From positions 4,216,001 through 4,280,000 of the forward strand of contig NW_020825298.1 of the NCBI RefSeq assembly GCF_003286085.1: a stretch of 64,000 bases of DNA, in the 5' to 3' direction. The first letter of the stretch is position 1. Every line of letters starts with the position of its first letter. This document shows, one piece after another, positions 1 through 11,642 of the stretch. This DNA comes from Drosophila persimilis (taxonomy: Eukaryota > Arthropoda > Insecta > Diptera > Drosophilidae). Below the pieces are notes generated by a model. That model searched no databases and was not told the origin of the DNA. It saw only the letters and a program-made list of their open reading frames with translations. A program made the position numbers and the translations under genes.

Positions 1-3000
1 ACAATCCCCACCTAAGTCCCCACCTAAAGCATTATGCGCTTATTTACTGGCAACCCCATTCATTGTGCATTCATTTTACCTTATTTGGAATTTTTGGCAT
101 TACGCATACGCCGCATGGACCATAGCATATTAATTGAACAACTCTTCAGGCGCAACCGCCACAGCCCCCAGCCTAGGCCCCAACCCTTTGTCCGTCTCAT
201 CTGCCGGCCATTGATTTTTTTATGTAGATTATGGTTATTTGTTGTCCAGCGGATACACTGGGTTTTTCGTATCATTCGTCGCTCATTATGCAAATGGTTT
301 GCTCTTAAAGTGCACTAACTGCGCGATGCAAACGCCGCATGTGCGCCACCGAAAACCCCATTCGATTTCTATTCAAACTATAACCAGCTGCAATTTGCTT
401 TCCCTCTGCGGAAAGCCCTGTGTTTGTGTGAGCCTAATTCAATCATTTTATTGCGCTACAAAGTTCAAATGTACTTTGCATTTCCCACCAAATGTGCGGC
501 CATTTCGTGCGTGTGTGTGGCGGTGTGGCGGGGGGGGGAAATATTTCATATGTTAATGAGCAGGGGAAATGTATGCTCTTTCGAACTAATTTAAAGGTTT
601 CGAGTGTCAGTATTGGCTAACTATGGAAAGTAATGTTAGATATAAGCAATTAGCAGATTGAAAATCTGTGGACTATAGAATAAATGTGGCCAAGGAAAGG
701 TTACATCATCGAAAGATACATGTTTTATGCTTTAACCTGAACTTAAGCAACTTTTATATTCATTTTTTAAATGTTAAAGATTCTATTTATGTCCGAACGG
801 AAGAAGAATAATTCTTAAACCATCACCACAGTCGAGAAGGTTGTGTTATGGTCTGGAAGGGACTTTCCTATTCTAGTATTTTCAAATGAATTCCCAATTA
901 CTCTGCAAAGTTCCCCTGTAGCATGGCTTAATCTGTACAGCTTCCGTTGGATCAATTCACCATCAACTTCGTCGATTGAAAACCTCTTAAGAGCTGAAGA
1001 GAATTACACATAATTGACAAATAACAGAAAAATATAAAAAATGTCAACAAAAATACGGCTTGTTTGTCTTTTCATTTCTTTTTTGTTCTCATTGCAGGAG
1101 AATTAATTTAAAATTAATTTGTTTTTAATCACGCAAATTATTGCAAAGCGAAAGGCAGCCAACTGAAGGACACTCCCCGGATAATTTGCACATGTGGGCA
1201 AACAAATGAAAGCGCATTAAAAATGTAGAGGTAATCAGAATGCTAATGATGCCACTGGACAGAGGACTTCGTACATCGGATAGCGACTCCGGTTGACTCC
1301 TGCCCGGGGTATCCCCATTGCAGGAAGCAAACAAAATGTAAACGTATTAAGCTATCTGTTTCGCCATTTGATTAACTGCAGTGAAACGCAATTTCGATTT
1401 TTTTTACTCCTCCGCCTCGCTGGTGTCCTGTCGTGTACTGTCCAGCCATATCATAACTGTCAGCATCAGCCCTGCAGATTGTTCCTGTTGAAATTCTTTT
1501 TTTCCGGCTGCGTCTGTTCTGTTCTGGCTGACAGAAGAAAAAAAACTGTTAAAGAATTGACAGTTGAGGGGCTAGGGCATGACACTATTTGGCCCCCATG
1601 AAAAATTCGCTTATAGTTATGGCTTTCAATGAATTTCCATGTTGTTAACAACGACTGTCCGGCCACATGCAAATAATTAAGATAACTGCAAGCCAAAACT
1701 GACAGCGAATGGGATTTATTTAAAATGCCAAACCGCAGCAGAGAACAGCAACCATACCATCCAAAAACAGAAAACCAAAAAAAAACCAAAAAAACCGTAC
1801 TCTGGTGCAGTAAAAACTGCAATGCCATTAAAATATATATAGAGACGAATTCAATTTTGATCAGCCAGTACTTAGGAGTGGGAGAACTATCAAAAAATAC
1901 ATCGTAAATATGAATAAAGAATGTACAAAAAGCGCTTCTTGGTGTGCAGATACAAGCTGTAGTTCGCGCCTACATTCAAAAATGGAACTCTGGAAAAAAC
2001 GATGCTTTCTTGGTTGGATGTACAATAATAAAGACTGTCTATGAATCCAGTGGGTGACTTATACAAGATTATAGCATCTTATCGTTATGGCCCGGGTAGT
2101 TACAATATAACCAATAAAAGAAATGTTGGGACAAATAATTGTATAATATGAAAGTCCTATCTCTAAGATTTTTCAACTTTGTACCACACAACTTTTAACG
2201 GAATCTCTACATATAGAACATTTTCCTATATTTTCTCCCTCCTATTTCTGTCAAAGCCATCAATGCCCCAACTAAAAAATAGTCCCAACTTCTAAAAGTT
2301 ATAATTATCAAAAAATAAACGTCCTCTAACGACATGTGCCACAAACAAATTTCTAACTTTAACAATTAATCAAACCAATTCTGTCCCAAAAACCTTTTTA
2401 CATAACTCTAGAAAAAAAACTCTGAAGTTTCGACCACTAAAAGCACTTCTCAAACAAAACAAAAAGTTGTCATTTAGATGGGAAAAAATTATTATTAAAA
2501 AATGTAAATAAACCAGATAATAAAAAAAAGTTAAGCAGACTGTCAGCGGCAGAGCGGCCGCTTTTTCCTTGGAAAACACCGAGAGGTCCTTAAAGTGGAA
2601 AGCTGGCAATTAACGGAATTTAAAAACAAGAAAATTCGCTCTGTGGTAAGGCCAAAAAAAGCGACATGGCTACCCAGCACTGCAGCTCGAATTTATTTAC
2701 GTAGGGAAACCGCATGGAAACGAAAATTGTTCATATAACATTAACATTCGATTCCTGGCCAAAAGTGTGGGGGCTTGGGTGGGGTGGGGATTGGTCAACA
2801 GTGGCTTGGGCTTGAATGTTGCATTTAACTCTTAAATGCAGCAACAGACCAGATATGATGATACCTGGTACTTGTATTGTACACAGGGAATATACAATTT
2901 GCGAAAGCACAAAAAAAGAACCATCTTGGTTTTCGAGTCGTAGCTGTGGAGGATATCCTCTGTTCACCAGCTTCATGAAACATAGAAACGTGAAATGTGT

Positions 3001-3232
3001 TAAGAAATAGGCCACAGGAACCGATAGAACGGAGCATCGTACCACAAATAACTCCACGGAAAGGAAGATTGGTCTTACCAATTTCTCTAAGGTTAGTAGT
3101 ATCTCAAAAATGTTGTATCTTTTTTTTTGGTATCATCTCAAGATGATCTCTTAGATACTTTCCTATTGGGTATTGACAAAGAAATGATAAAAACATACAA
3201 GTAGTAAGGTGAATACACGATTTTTTCAGCGC

Positions 3233-3292
3233 GGCTCTAGGCTTTAGCAAAGACTATACAATACAATATTGTATAGTCTTTGGCTCTAGGCT
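3233..3292. repeat. Perfect 16-bp hairpin between direct repeats
   Basis: The arms CAAAGACTATACAATA (3248-3263) and TATTGTATAGTCTTTG (3267-3282) are perfect reverse complements separated by three bases. An 11-bp direct repeat GGCTCTAGGCT lies on both sides (3233-3243 and 3282-3292), the right copy sharing one base with the right arm. No ORF or known mobile-element end is evident. A fold-back or template-switch event would give this arrangement; that is inference. Confidence 0.9.
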
Positions 3293-5218
3293 CTTTTAAA
3301 TTGTTGTTGAAAACGAAAATTCTGTCTTTGTCATTAGTATTGGGTATTTAAAAGTGCGAGTGTCGACTTTATAGAGAATTTTTAGTTGGTTATTTTCATT
3401 TTCAAAGAAAGATCTCTGCACATGCTGCTATTTATGCAAGAAATTCCGTGCAGACACAGCGGCTTACAAGGGGGTGTGACAGCAGAGCGAGTACGAGTAT
3501 GGGTTGTGTATGGGTGAGGGGGTTGTGGCGGTTCTGATGCACGGGTTGACTCCTCATATGATATGCAGCCAGAGATGGAGGCAGTGCCACCAACAGCAGC
3601 AGCAGCACGAGACATGGCTATATCCGCCTACATATTCTTTTTCTTTTCATTTTTTCCATTTTATTTTTTCTCTGAATTTTCCCTCCTTTTTCTACTCCGT
3701 TGGCTCCACCTCCTCATCTTTTCCTGTATGCCTCCCCCGTCGCGTTGTGTCAAGTTTTTAAACGTCAGCTGTGTCTACAGAGAGAGTGAGGGAGGGTGGG
3801 AGAGGGGGAGGGAGTGGGAGTGGTGCCTCGAGGGGCAGATTGGGGGCTTGGCCCACATTTCTTTGGAGTTTCGGACTGTCGTGTGCTTTATGCGGATTCA
3901 TATGTAAATCAAGTGAAAACATCAGGGGTACTGGCGTAGAAGCATGTAGGAAGTGGACTTGTGAAGGCTCTAACCGGAAGACAAAATAAAATTGAACTTT
4001 TCAAAAAGGAATCGCTTGAATTCGGATAAGTGCAATTTATGACTATATTTTTTGCAGTTAAAGTTAAACGTTATGTTATAGCACTTTAAATAATGGCACA
4101 AATCCTCCAACACAATTTCCCTTTATCTCCACAAAAACATTATTATTCAGAATCCTAGGTAATTTCAGTGATCCTCCAGCATGATTAATCAGTAGTTAAT
4201 GTATCATATTCAATTTAACATTGAGATTTCCCTTCTAGTCCCCTCATCCTATACAAATGATATCATTTGTCTAGTTATCTTTCAACCCTCTTAGGTTCCT
4301 TCCTCATTATTCCCTAAATTCTTGGTTTTCGATGGTCTTTATCCCAGTAAAAAGCCAATTACTTCCACTCCCAATGATCATAGTTCAAATCTCAATCAAT
4401 CCCAAACCCAAATAAAGCATTCAAGTCAACCTTAAGCTGTTCGAAAATGTATCTGGTAGCGCAACAACTGAATAACGGAACTACTGGAGTGGGAATGGGA
4501 ATCAGAATCTGCATTGCATTTCACGAAATTCGTGGGGTAAAGTGAATGTAATAAACCGATTTCTTTTGCTTAAATATCCTCCTCCTCCGCCTGGCGCACT
4601 GCGGATAATTCTATCTGCACCGAGCTCCCTACGCCGTATGCCCCACCCATAACCCTACCCTTATTCCCATCCCATCCCTCATCTGCTCGCTCAGCCTTTG
4701 CATTATTTGCATTTTGCCATATGGTACATGCACGTATATGTGTGTGTGGGTGTGTGGGTGTGGGTGTGTTTTGGCGGAAAAAGGAATGGAAATTGAGAAA
4801 ACGAAATGGAAAGCGCTGCTGCTGCTGCTGCTTCTGCTTCTGCTTCTGGGTGCTGCAGTTGATTTGTGTTTTTACTTGGTTTCAGCTGCTACCCCCGAGA
4901 CCCTCTTCTGGTTCCCTCCCTTTCACAATCTCCTCGTATGATTTTGCAGTTGTTTTTTGCGTCTTATCAGCCCATTCCATTCCATTCTTTGTGCTGGAGA
5001 ACAGAATACGTAAGCGAAACTGTAAGCGAAACCGAAATCGAAACCGAAAGCAAAGCCACTGGTGAACATTGTATTCGATTCGATTCGATTCGGCCACCTA
5101 GCAGCTAATTCATTATCTCCGTTGTAGGGAGGACTGAGAGTTTGGAAAACAATGATAGTGATTCATAATCAGACGGCAAATCAACATTACCCTAGTCTTA
5201 TTTCGCCTGTAAAATGCT

Positions 5219-5525
5219 TATCAGTACAGTAGCCATTCTGTTAGGTGTACACGTACTCTTTCATAAACACAAATGTCGTTTTTCAACGATGTATCCAGTT
5301 CCTTCTAAAAGCCAAGGAACCAACAGTTGTCTGTTTTCTATCAATGAATCAACATCTACAGTAGAACTTCTAGGTGTACGCGTACTCGTTTATTAACAAT
5401 CTGGTGATATAGTAACTGAAAACAGTTGTCCAATTTCTTCTGAAAGTGAAAGAACCTATGAAAATTCTGATCAGTACAGTAGCACTACTGGGTGTACGAG
5501 TACTCTTTTATAAACAATCTGTTGC
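5219..5525. repeat. Three-copy degenerate tandem repeat
   Basis: Three diverged copies share a block of the form ACAGTAGN, about ten bases, GGTGTACNCGTACTC (copy 3 GGTGTACGAGTACTC), then TTTNATAAACA or similar. The ACAGTAG anchors are at 5226, 5358 and 5476, giving periods of about 132 and 118 bp. A further shared element, AACAGTTGTC, follows the anchor in each copy. No coding potential is seen. It looks like an old local duplication. Confidence 0.75.
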
Positions 5526-6039
5526 ACATTAACAGTTGTCTGTTTTTCATCGAATTGTCGACTTCTAGTTGGGTGCAGAGGAACCAAATAAAAAGAGACT
5601 CGACTAAAAAATCTATTGGATACCCTTGAACATACAAATTGTCTCTGTAAAAATGGTGTTATATAGCGATTTAATTACTGGCACTTTAATGAACAATACA
5701 ATATCAAACTCTTGTCCTACGACCTCCTAGCTACTCATTTATTTATAAAAATCTGACGATCCAGTAATAGGGTATGGAATAAGATAGGCTAGGTTTATAT
5801 AGTGAACATAGTTTGAACTACAGAAAAGTATGCGAATAGGTCGTGCCGAAAATTTCGGGTTGGTCTAGACTCTACAGGGAACGGCAACACTGATCTGCCC
5901 AGAAGTGTTTTTAGCTATCAACAATCCCAAGCAGTAGCTTTTGAAAAAACATCGCCCACTTCATATTCTGCGAGGAAGAAGTGAAATTTCGAAGGTGAAT
6001 GGTATAAACTTGTGAAATATAATTACCGAAAAAGCAACC

Positions 6040-6095
6040 CTCTCTGCATCGCAAACTTCTGATCAAAATCGTAATATCCCCTTCGAGGGTAAATG
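6040..6095. repeat. End of a dispersed Drosophila repeat, decayed
   Basis: The stretch reading GCAAACTTCTGATCAAAAT, then GTAATATCCCCTTCGAGGGTA, resembles the end of a short interspersed non-coding repeat common in obscura-group genomes, where GCAAACTTCTGAC-AAAAT is followed by TAATACCCT-GCAAGGGTA. Only this end is clear; how far left it continues (perhaps towards 5820) is uncertain. Family assignment is from memory of the consensus and is tentative. Confidence 0.45.
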
Positions 6096-6441
6096 TACAG
6101 GTTTCACCCTTTCAAAAGCTGATCAGTATAGAATCACCAACCGGGAGCTAACATTACCTTCCCCTGTTAAAAAGCAATACTTGTCTCTTACCCGAATCTC
6201 ACTCTCTGATTTGTATCGTGTGCCTCCCTCTTGTGATGTTCTGATGTATAGAGGGAGATGACTGATGATGGATGACCGGAGGCAGCAGAAAGCGGAAGAT
6301 GCAATCAGAAGCAAACAAAGGAAATAATAATAAAAGGCCTAACCGAAAACATACTCACACTCAGGCACGCAGATAAATATAGACACAGGGGCTGTGACTC
6401 GTACAACCCACACACACAAAAGTTAGTTAATTTTGTATTTC

Positions 6442-6447
6442 TTTATT
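6442..6447 (-). terminator. Poly(A) signal of Npc2a
   Basis: AATAAA on the minus strand about 100 bases downstream of the Npc2a stop, at the expected distance for a short fly 3' UTR. Confidence 0.6.
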
Positions 6448-6547
6448 TTAAATTAGATTACAATAAGAAAGAGGGAGAGAATACAGGCTGAACTTGGGGC
6501 GGCTTCCGTTCGCCACTCTCATGCCCAAGTAATTCGCGGGGAGACTT

Positions 6548-6991
6548 CTATTGGATCTTGGCGGGGATCTCCACACAGATGATGTCGTCGCTATTCTGAT
6601 CCTGCAGCTCCCACTTGACCAGCACGGCGACCTTCGGATAGGTCTTGAGAACTGGCAGGGTGGCCGTGTAGCGATACGATTCCCCCTTCTCCAGGGGGCA
6701 CTTCAGACCGCTGTTCACACAGGCATTGGGATTGGCCAGCGGAAAAGGCATCTCGATACCCAGAACCTTGCCGTGGACGACAGTCTTGACGGCGGTCGCC
6801 TCCTCCGCCAGGTTAATGTCTATCGAGAAACTCACTGTCGTGTTGCGCCTGAGGATGCACTCCGACTTGGTGGTGTCACAGCCCTCGACGACCACACGGG
6901 TGAACTTCCCGGTCTTCGATCCGCAATCGCTGAACTCCAGGCCCTGGACGAAGGCCACCAACAGACAGGCAATTACAGCAAATCTCAGCAT
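6548..6991 (-). CDS. Npc2a: NPC2-type sterol-binding protein Npc2a
   Basis: Uninterrupted 147-residue frame, the normal length for NPC2 proteins. Residues 1-17 form a hydrophobic signal peptide ending VQG. The mature ML domain carries six cysteines (C23, C38, C45, C91, C98, C139) in the NPC2 spacing, including SDCGS near the start and DIICVEIP at the end, and an N-glycosylation sequon N50-T-T. NPC2 proteins bind cholesterol in the endosome/lysosome lumen or extracellular space and pass it to NPC1; in flies Npc2a supports sterol homeostasis and ecdysteroid supply. The start is the only Met giving a signal peptide. A poly(A) signal lies at 6442-6447. Transcription is divergent from Got2. No intron is seen in the coding part; a 5' UTR intron upstream cannot be excluded. 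Confidence 0.95.
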   Translation of the reverse strand: MLRFAVIACLLVAFVQGLEFSDCGSKTGKFTRVVVEGCDTTKSECILRRNTTVSFSIDINLAEEATAVKTVVHGKVLGIEMPFPLANPNACVNSGLKCPLEKGESYRYTATLPVLKTYPKVAVLVKWELQDQNSDDIICVEIPAKIQ

Positions 6992-7039
6992 TTTTCCTCT
7001 CGCTTTTGCTTTCCTGCTTAATTCAATTACAAGGTAAAT

Positions 7040-8064
7040 TCACGTTTATCGAGCGGAAGACTTTTCTCTTTACCTTTTATTTTTCTTTTTCAACCCCGCG
7101 GCGGCTACGAATCTACTGAACTCGCTAAGCTCGGCAAATCTTACAAGAAACCAAACGCGAAAGAATAACGAAAACAGCACGGACAAAGCTCCAAGAATAT
7201 GCGAACAGCTGTGCGAAGAAAGCTTTCACCTGGAGAGATGGACTTGTGGCGATAGGAAGATCTGTTGTGGTCTTTTAAAGCGTTCCCTCACGGTTATCGC
7301 AAGCGTTCTTATTTATTCCGATATGATCTACAAAACATCTTCTGAATGGAATCTATGGATATCATTCCCTATTAATTTATTTACGGAAAGATCGCATAAC
7401 AAAACGTTATAATTATTTTAAAAAAATTGTCGAAGTTTGATCGTGTCCATTTAATTTATTTATTTATGATTTGTGAAGATTTTTGAATGGCTAAGTTGTA
7501 CTGCTGTAAATGAAATTTCGGTTTAATCAGAAGCTGTTCATCAACCAACGCAGATATTAACGGGTCTTTTCTGCAAGACTTCTTAAAAACTATATCTGAT
7601 ATGAAAGAGCCCCTTAGATACCTCAAAACACTAGATTCCAGCCATACTTAAAGACATCACCATCTATCCATCTCTATGCAACCTCCTTATTTCATGAAGT
7701 GGTTTCTCTTGGCCCATAGACCAATTTTAAAAGTAAAACCCAAACAGAAAACTTAAAAGTAAGTAAAATGCAAAGCTTTTGGCGAAGCTGCCAGATGGGT
7801 GAATCAAATTTTAGCGGGCCCATTCTCTGGCTGTTTTCATAAGCTTTCTAAAAGTTTAAGCTCTCTTCTGTCGTATTTTCTCGTTCCCCATGCGGTCACA
7901 TTACTTGCGTGCGTAGCTTTTACCTTAGTTCGGGCGGATTTGACTAAAATTCCACTAGTTAGTATTCATCTGAAATCCATCGGTGGCTCTACCGTTTGCC
8001 GGCATTTACCTCTCATTATTATTACGAGAAAATAGTACATTTATTTTGTGCATTTATAGCAAAC
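7040..8064. promoter_or_regulatory. Divergent upstream region of Npc2a and Got2
   Basis: About 1 kb between the two start codons, with no ORF worth calling. On the Got2 side, TGCGGTCACATTAC near 7890 approximates the fly Motif 1 core (YGGTCACACTR), a housekeeping promoter element, about 170 bases before the Got2 ATG. The Npc2a side holds its 5' UTR and probably its promoter in 7000-7300, but I see no clear core motif there. Confidence 0.45.
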
Positions 8065-11000
8065 ATGTCGCAGATCTATAAGCGCAGTTTGCTGTTGAGC
8101 AACCGTGTGGCACCCTCGGCTGCCGCCGCTTTGCGTTGCAAGTAAGTATGGAGAGAGGAGGGGTTGTTGTTGTTGCTGTTATGGAACCACGTTGCAGATT
8201 GCAGCGGCGCAGTGTCATCTGTCAAGGTCATTGCAGTTGCCGGTCTCCAGTGACTGCGGCCCCCCAATGATGTTTTTTGTGTGCAATTACTGGTGCAATT
8301 TGTGGGCCAATGCGAATTCTGAGTTGTGCTTTTTTCTTTGAGGCTGATTTCATTATGTCAGCCATGAGGTGACTGAGAAACTGGAAATGGGTCTGTGTGA
8401 ACCAGATGGGGCTTAAATTTCATCATTTTATGGGGACTTATAGCAGACTGCTCAGCTGTTCTTATCAAGTTGTGGAAGCTCTTGCTAATATTTGCATATG
8501 TTTGGAATTCAAAGAAGTAAATGTAGGCACAGTGGACTATCATTGGTTACAGAAGAGAGAAAACATTTAAAGTACTTTAACGTTCATAAAAGTAATTTAA
8601 ATGAGTTAAAAGTACGAGTATCTGTTTGACTAGAGAGCTTTCCCTATATAATATAAGTGTCTAAAAAATGTAGTATGTTTTTATGTGTGAATTTATCAGA
8701 ATGAACGGATGTTTATTTATTTTTAAAGCTAATTTCATGACGTTCCATGGGTGCGTTTTTGTTGTATTTCTATTTTTTCTTCGCGCTTGACAAAACATTC
8801 CAAAAGCAAATAATTGAATAGAATGAAACTGAACGACTTATAGATGCCCTAAATAATATTTATTATAGTTCAAAACTGTTTCGAACAATTTTTCGTTAAT
8901 ATTTCTGTATGGAAACCAATATTTGACAGTTAAAAAAATTCTGATAATATATTAATACATTTGAATGGCTTTATCTACAGATATTCTCTTCTACACAATG
9001 TGATTTTTATAAATATCCTAACCATAAAGTTCTGGTTTTTTTTTTCTGACTATCACTGTACTTTCAGTATTTTACGTCACATTTAAGCTATATTTATATT
9101 AAAAATCTGTTGTCATAATGCAAAATTCATTACCTCTATTAAGACGCCTATGGTCCAGCGAATGTAAGGGCGGGTAAGCCAATCTGCTATGGCCCCTGAA
9201 AAGCCGCACACAAATTTCGTAGGGTAATACATTGACATATCACGCTTTGGTCGCGTGCTTTGATTTTTATGGTACTACTCGTACTTCTTGGTTTATGAGA
9301 AAAGTTTGTTTTATCGAACTGCAACCGGAAACTTTTGTGGACTTATCAACACAATCAAAAACGGCGATAGGAAGCGGCTTCCTTAATTGAAAGAACTTTG
9401 ATTAAATTTAGAATTTCCTTGAGTTCTGCATTAAATGTGACAAAACCGTATACGTCAGCAGAGACATTATCACTGACGTAGGCTCCGTGAGATCCTATAA
9501 GGGTGGATTCAGTTCATGTAAATCGTTCGAGCTTGTTTACTGTGGCGTCAGGTTGATAAGAGAGCTTGTACCCCCTCGAGGTGTGAGAACAGAAGGTGCA
9601 AAATCCAAGAAAACCTCCAGATGACTTTCAAACTTTAGCCACGAAACCCAAATGATAAAAGCAAGTGGTAGATAACCCACTAAGCAGCGCATTTTAATCT
9701 CTCAATTAATTTTAGGAAAGATAACAATATAAGAAGAACCCATTAAGGGGGCTAAAGGTTCAGGCTACAAAAATAGAACCCAAGATAGTTGAAGTGCTCC
9801 AAGAAACCCAACTGATTTGTCACACCATTTACTCTCTTACAGATCATCATGGTTCTCGGAAGTAAAAATGGGTCCTCCCGATGCCATTTTGGGCGTTACA
9901 GAGGCATTTAAGCGGGACCAAAATCCGAAAAAGATGAATGTGGGCGTTGGTGCCTATCGCGATGATAACACCAAGCCCTTCGTCCTGCCCAGTGTGCGGG
10001 AGGTGAGTCCTGAAAATAGCCAATCAGCTTAACAACCACTCAACGATACATTTTCTATTTGACAATCATTTGACAGGCTGAAAAGCGGGTTTTGGGTCGC
10101 GGCTTGGACAAGGAGTATGCCCCAATCATTGGCTTTCCCGAGTTCTACAACAAAGCCATTGAACTGGCTTTGGGCAAGGACTCCAAACGCCTGCAGGCTA
10201 AGCACAATGTCACCACCCAGACGATCAGTGGAACTGGAGCTCTCCGCGTGGGTGCCGCCTTCTTGAGCCGTTTCTGGACAGGCTGTCGCGATGTGTACAT
10301 GCCCAATCCCACTTGGGGCAATCATGTGCCAATCTTCGAGCACAGTGGTCTGTCCGTTAAGCGTTATCGCTACTACAATCCCGCCAGCTGCGATCTGGAC
10401 TTCAGTGGCATGATTGAGGATCTGAAGGTGCGTCGAATCGAAAGCGAATACCTAAAAGGTGTATATTTAATGTGCCTTTCCAGAAAGCCCCCGAAGGAGC
10501 TATTGTTCTGCTGCATGCCTGCGCACACAATCCCACTGGCGTGGATCCCAATGTGGAGCAGTGGCGTGAGATCTCCAAGGTCGTGAAGGACCGCAAACTG
10601 TATCCCTTCATTGACTTTGCCTATCAGGGATTCGCCTCGGGCGATGTGGATCGTGATGCCCAGGCGGTGCGCATTTTTGAGGCCGATGGCCATGACTTCT
10701 GCCTGGCCCAGAGCTTTGCCAAGAACATGGGTCTGTACGGAGAGCGTGCTGGTGCCTTCACCGTTGTCTGCACCGATGAAGAGGAGGCCGCACGTGTGAT
10801 GTCCCAGGTGAAGATCATCATTCGTGGTTTGTACTCGAGCCCGCCCATACACGGAGCCCGCATTGCGGCCGAGATCCTGAACAGCGATGACCTGCGGAAA
10901 CAGTGGCTGGTGGATGTCAAGCAGATGGCCGATCGCATCATCGATGCCCGCTGTACGCTGAGGGAGAACCTCAAGAAGCTGGGCTCCAGCCGCAGCTGGG

Positions 11001-11179
11001 AACACATTGTCAACCAGATTGGCATGTTCTGCTTCACGGGCCTGAAACCCGAACAGGTCACGAAACTAGCCAAGGAGTACAGCATCTACATGACCCAGGA
11101 TGGTCGCATTTCCATGGCCGGAGTGTCTAGCAAGAATGTGGATTATCTGGCCGAGAGCATACACAAGGTCACCAAATAG
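8065..11179 (+). CDS. Got2: Mitochondrial aspartate aminotransferase
   Basis: Four coding exons join to 427 residues: 8065-8141, 9843-10002, 10077-10427 and 10484-11179. Donors are GTAAGT, GTGAGT and GTGCGT, acceptors CAG, and phases agree at each junction. The enzyme interconverts aspartate and 2-oxoglutarate with oxaloacetate and glutamate in the matrix, using pyridoxal phosphate, and serves the malate-aspartate shuttle. The N-terminus is basic with Ser, Leu and Ala ([14 protein letters not shown]) as expected of a mitochondrial presequence. The PLP-binding lysine is K276 in [24 protein letters not shown] (about 207-218) and the FIDFAYQGF loop are typical of class I aminotransferases. Length matches the family (about 425-430). 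Intron 1 (about 1.7 kb) is the only long one. Exon 1 encodes just the presequence. Confidence 0.96.
8142..9842 (+). other. Intron 1 of Got2
   Basis: A 1.7 kb AT-rich intron between the presequence exon and the catalytic exons. It starts GTAAGT and ends TTACAG. I see no nested gene or clear mobile element in it. Confidence 0.85.
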
Positions 11180-11642
11180 AAGATGGTATCAGTGGAAAGT
11201 GGAGGGTGGAATTTTAGTAGCTACTTATCGGCACCTGTACGGAATTTTTGATTGCACCAATCCAACGAAATTTAAATCGTGAAATTTAGTCAAACTAATT
11301 GCATTTTCTCACACAATCACTCTATCTCTCTCTCTCTATATATATATATCTCTGTACATAAGCTAAAAGATCTGCCTTTTGGAAAAGTAAAGCATTTTAA
11401 ATGTTAATGAATATAATCGAATTTTGTTTGCTTTAATTTCGTACAAATCATAAGTACGCGATATAATGGATATTTACTGGGCTGCAGGGATCACAAATCA
11501 ATTTGATTTACACTAGGATTCACACTCTTTCTCTTTATCGTAAATTTATGATATTTTGTTGCCATTTCGATTTGTGTTTTGTATTTTACTAGCATATGCC
11601 ACACACTGTCCCAAAAAATATATGTACTATATACAACTAGGA
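11180..11642. other. Convergent 3' UTRs of Got2 and CG7289
   Basis: The two stop codons are 463 bp apart and face each other, so both 3' UTRs lie here. A CT run followed by a TA run (about 11320-11350) forms a small microsatellite in the Got2 UTR. No exact AATAAA was noticed on either strand; variant signals are likely. Confidence 0.6.

Larger units (their letters stand above)
1..6400. other. Intergenic DNA, no gene recognised
   Basis: All open frames here are short, low-complexity or without similarity that I recognise, and none shows splice-linked coding exons. The stretch contains homopolymer and purine/pyrimidine runs, CTG/CTT triplets near 4815-4850, a perfect hairpin at 3248-3282, a degenerate repeat at 5219-5525 and a repeat remnant around 6040-6095, each listed separately. 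It lies beyond the 3' end of Npc2a. It may hold regulatory DNA of a gene to the left of the window, but nothing seen proves that. Confidence 0.6.
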
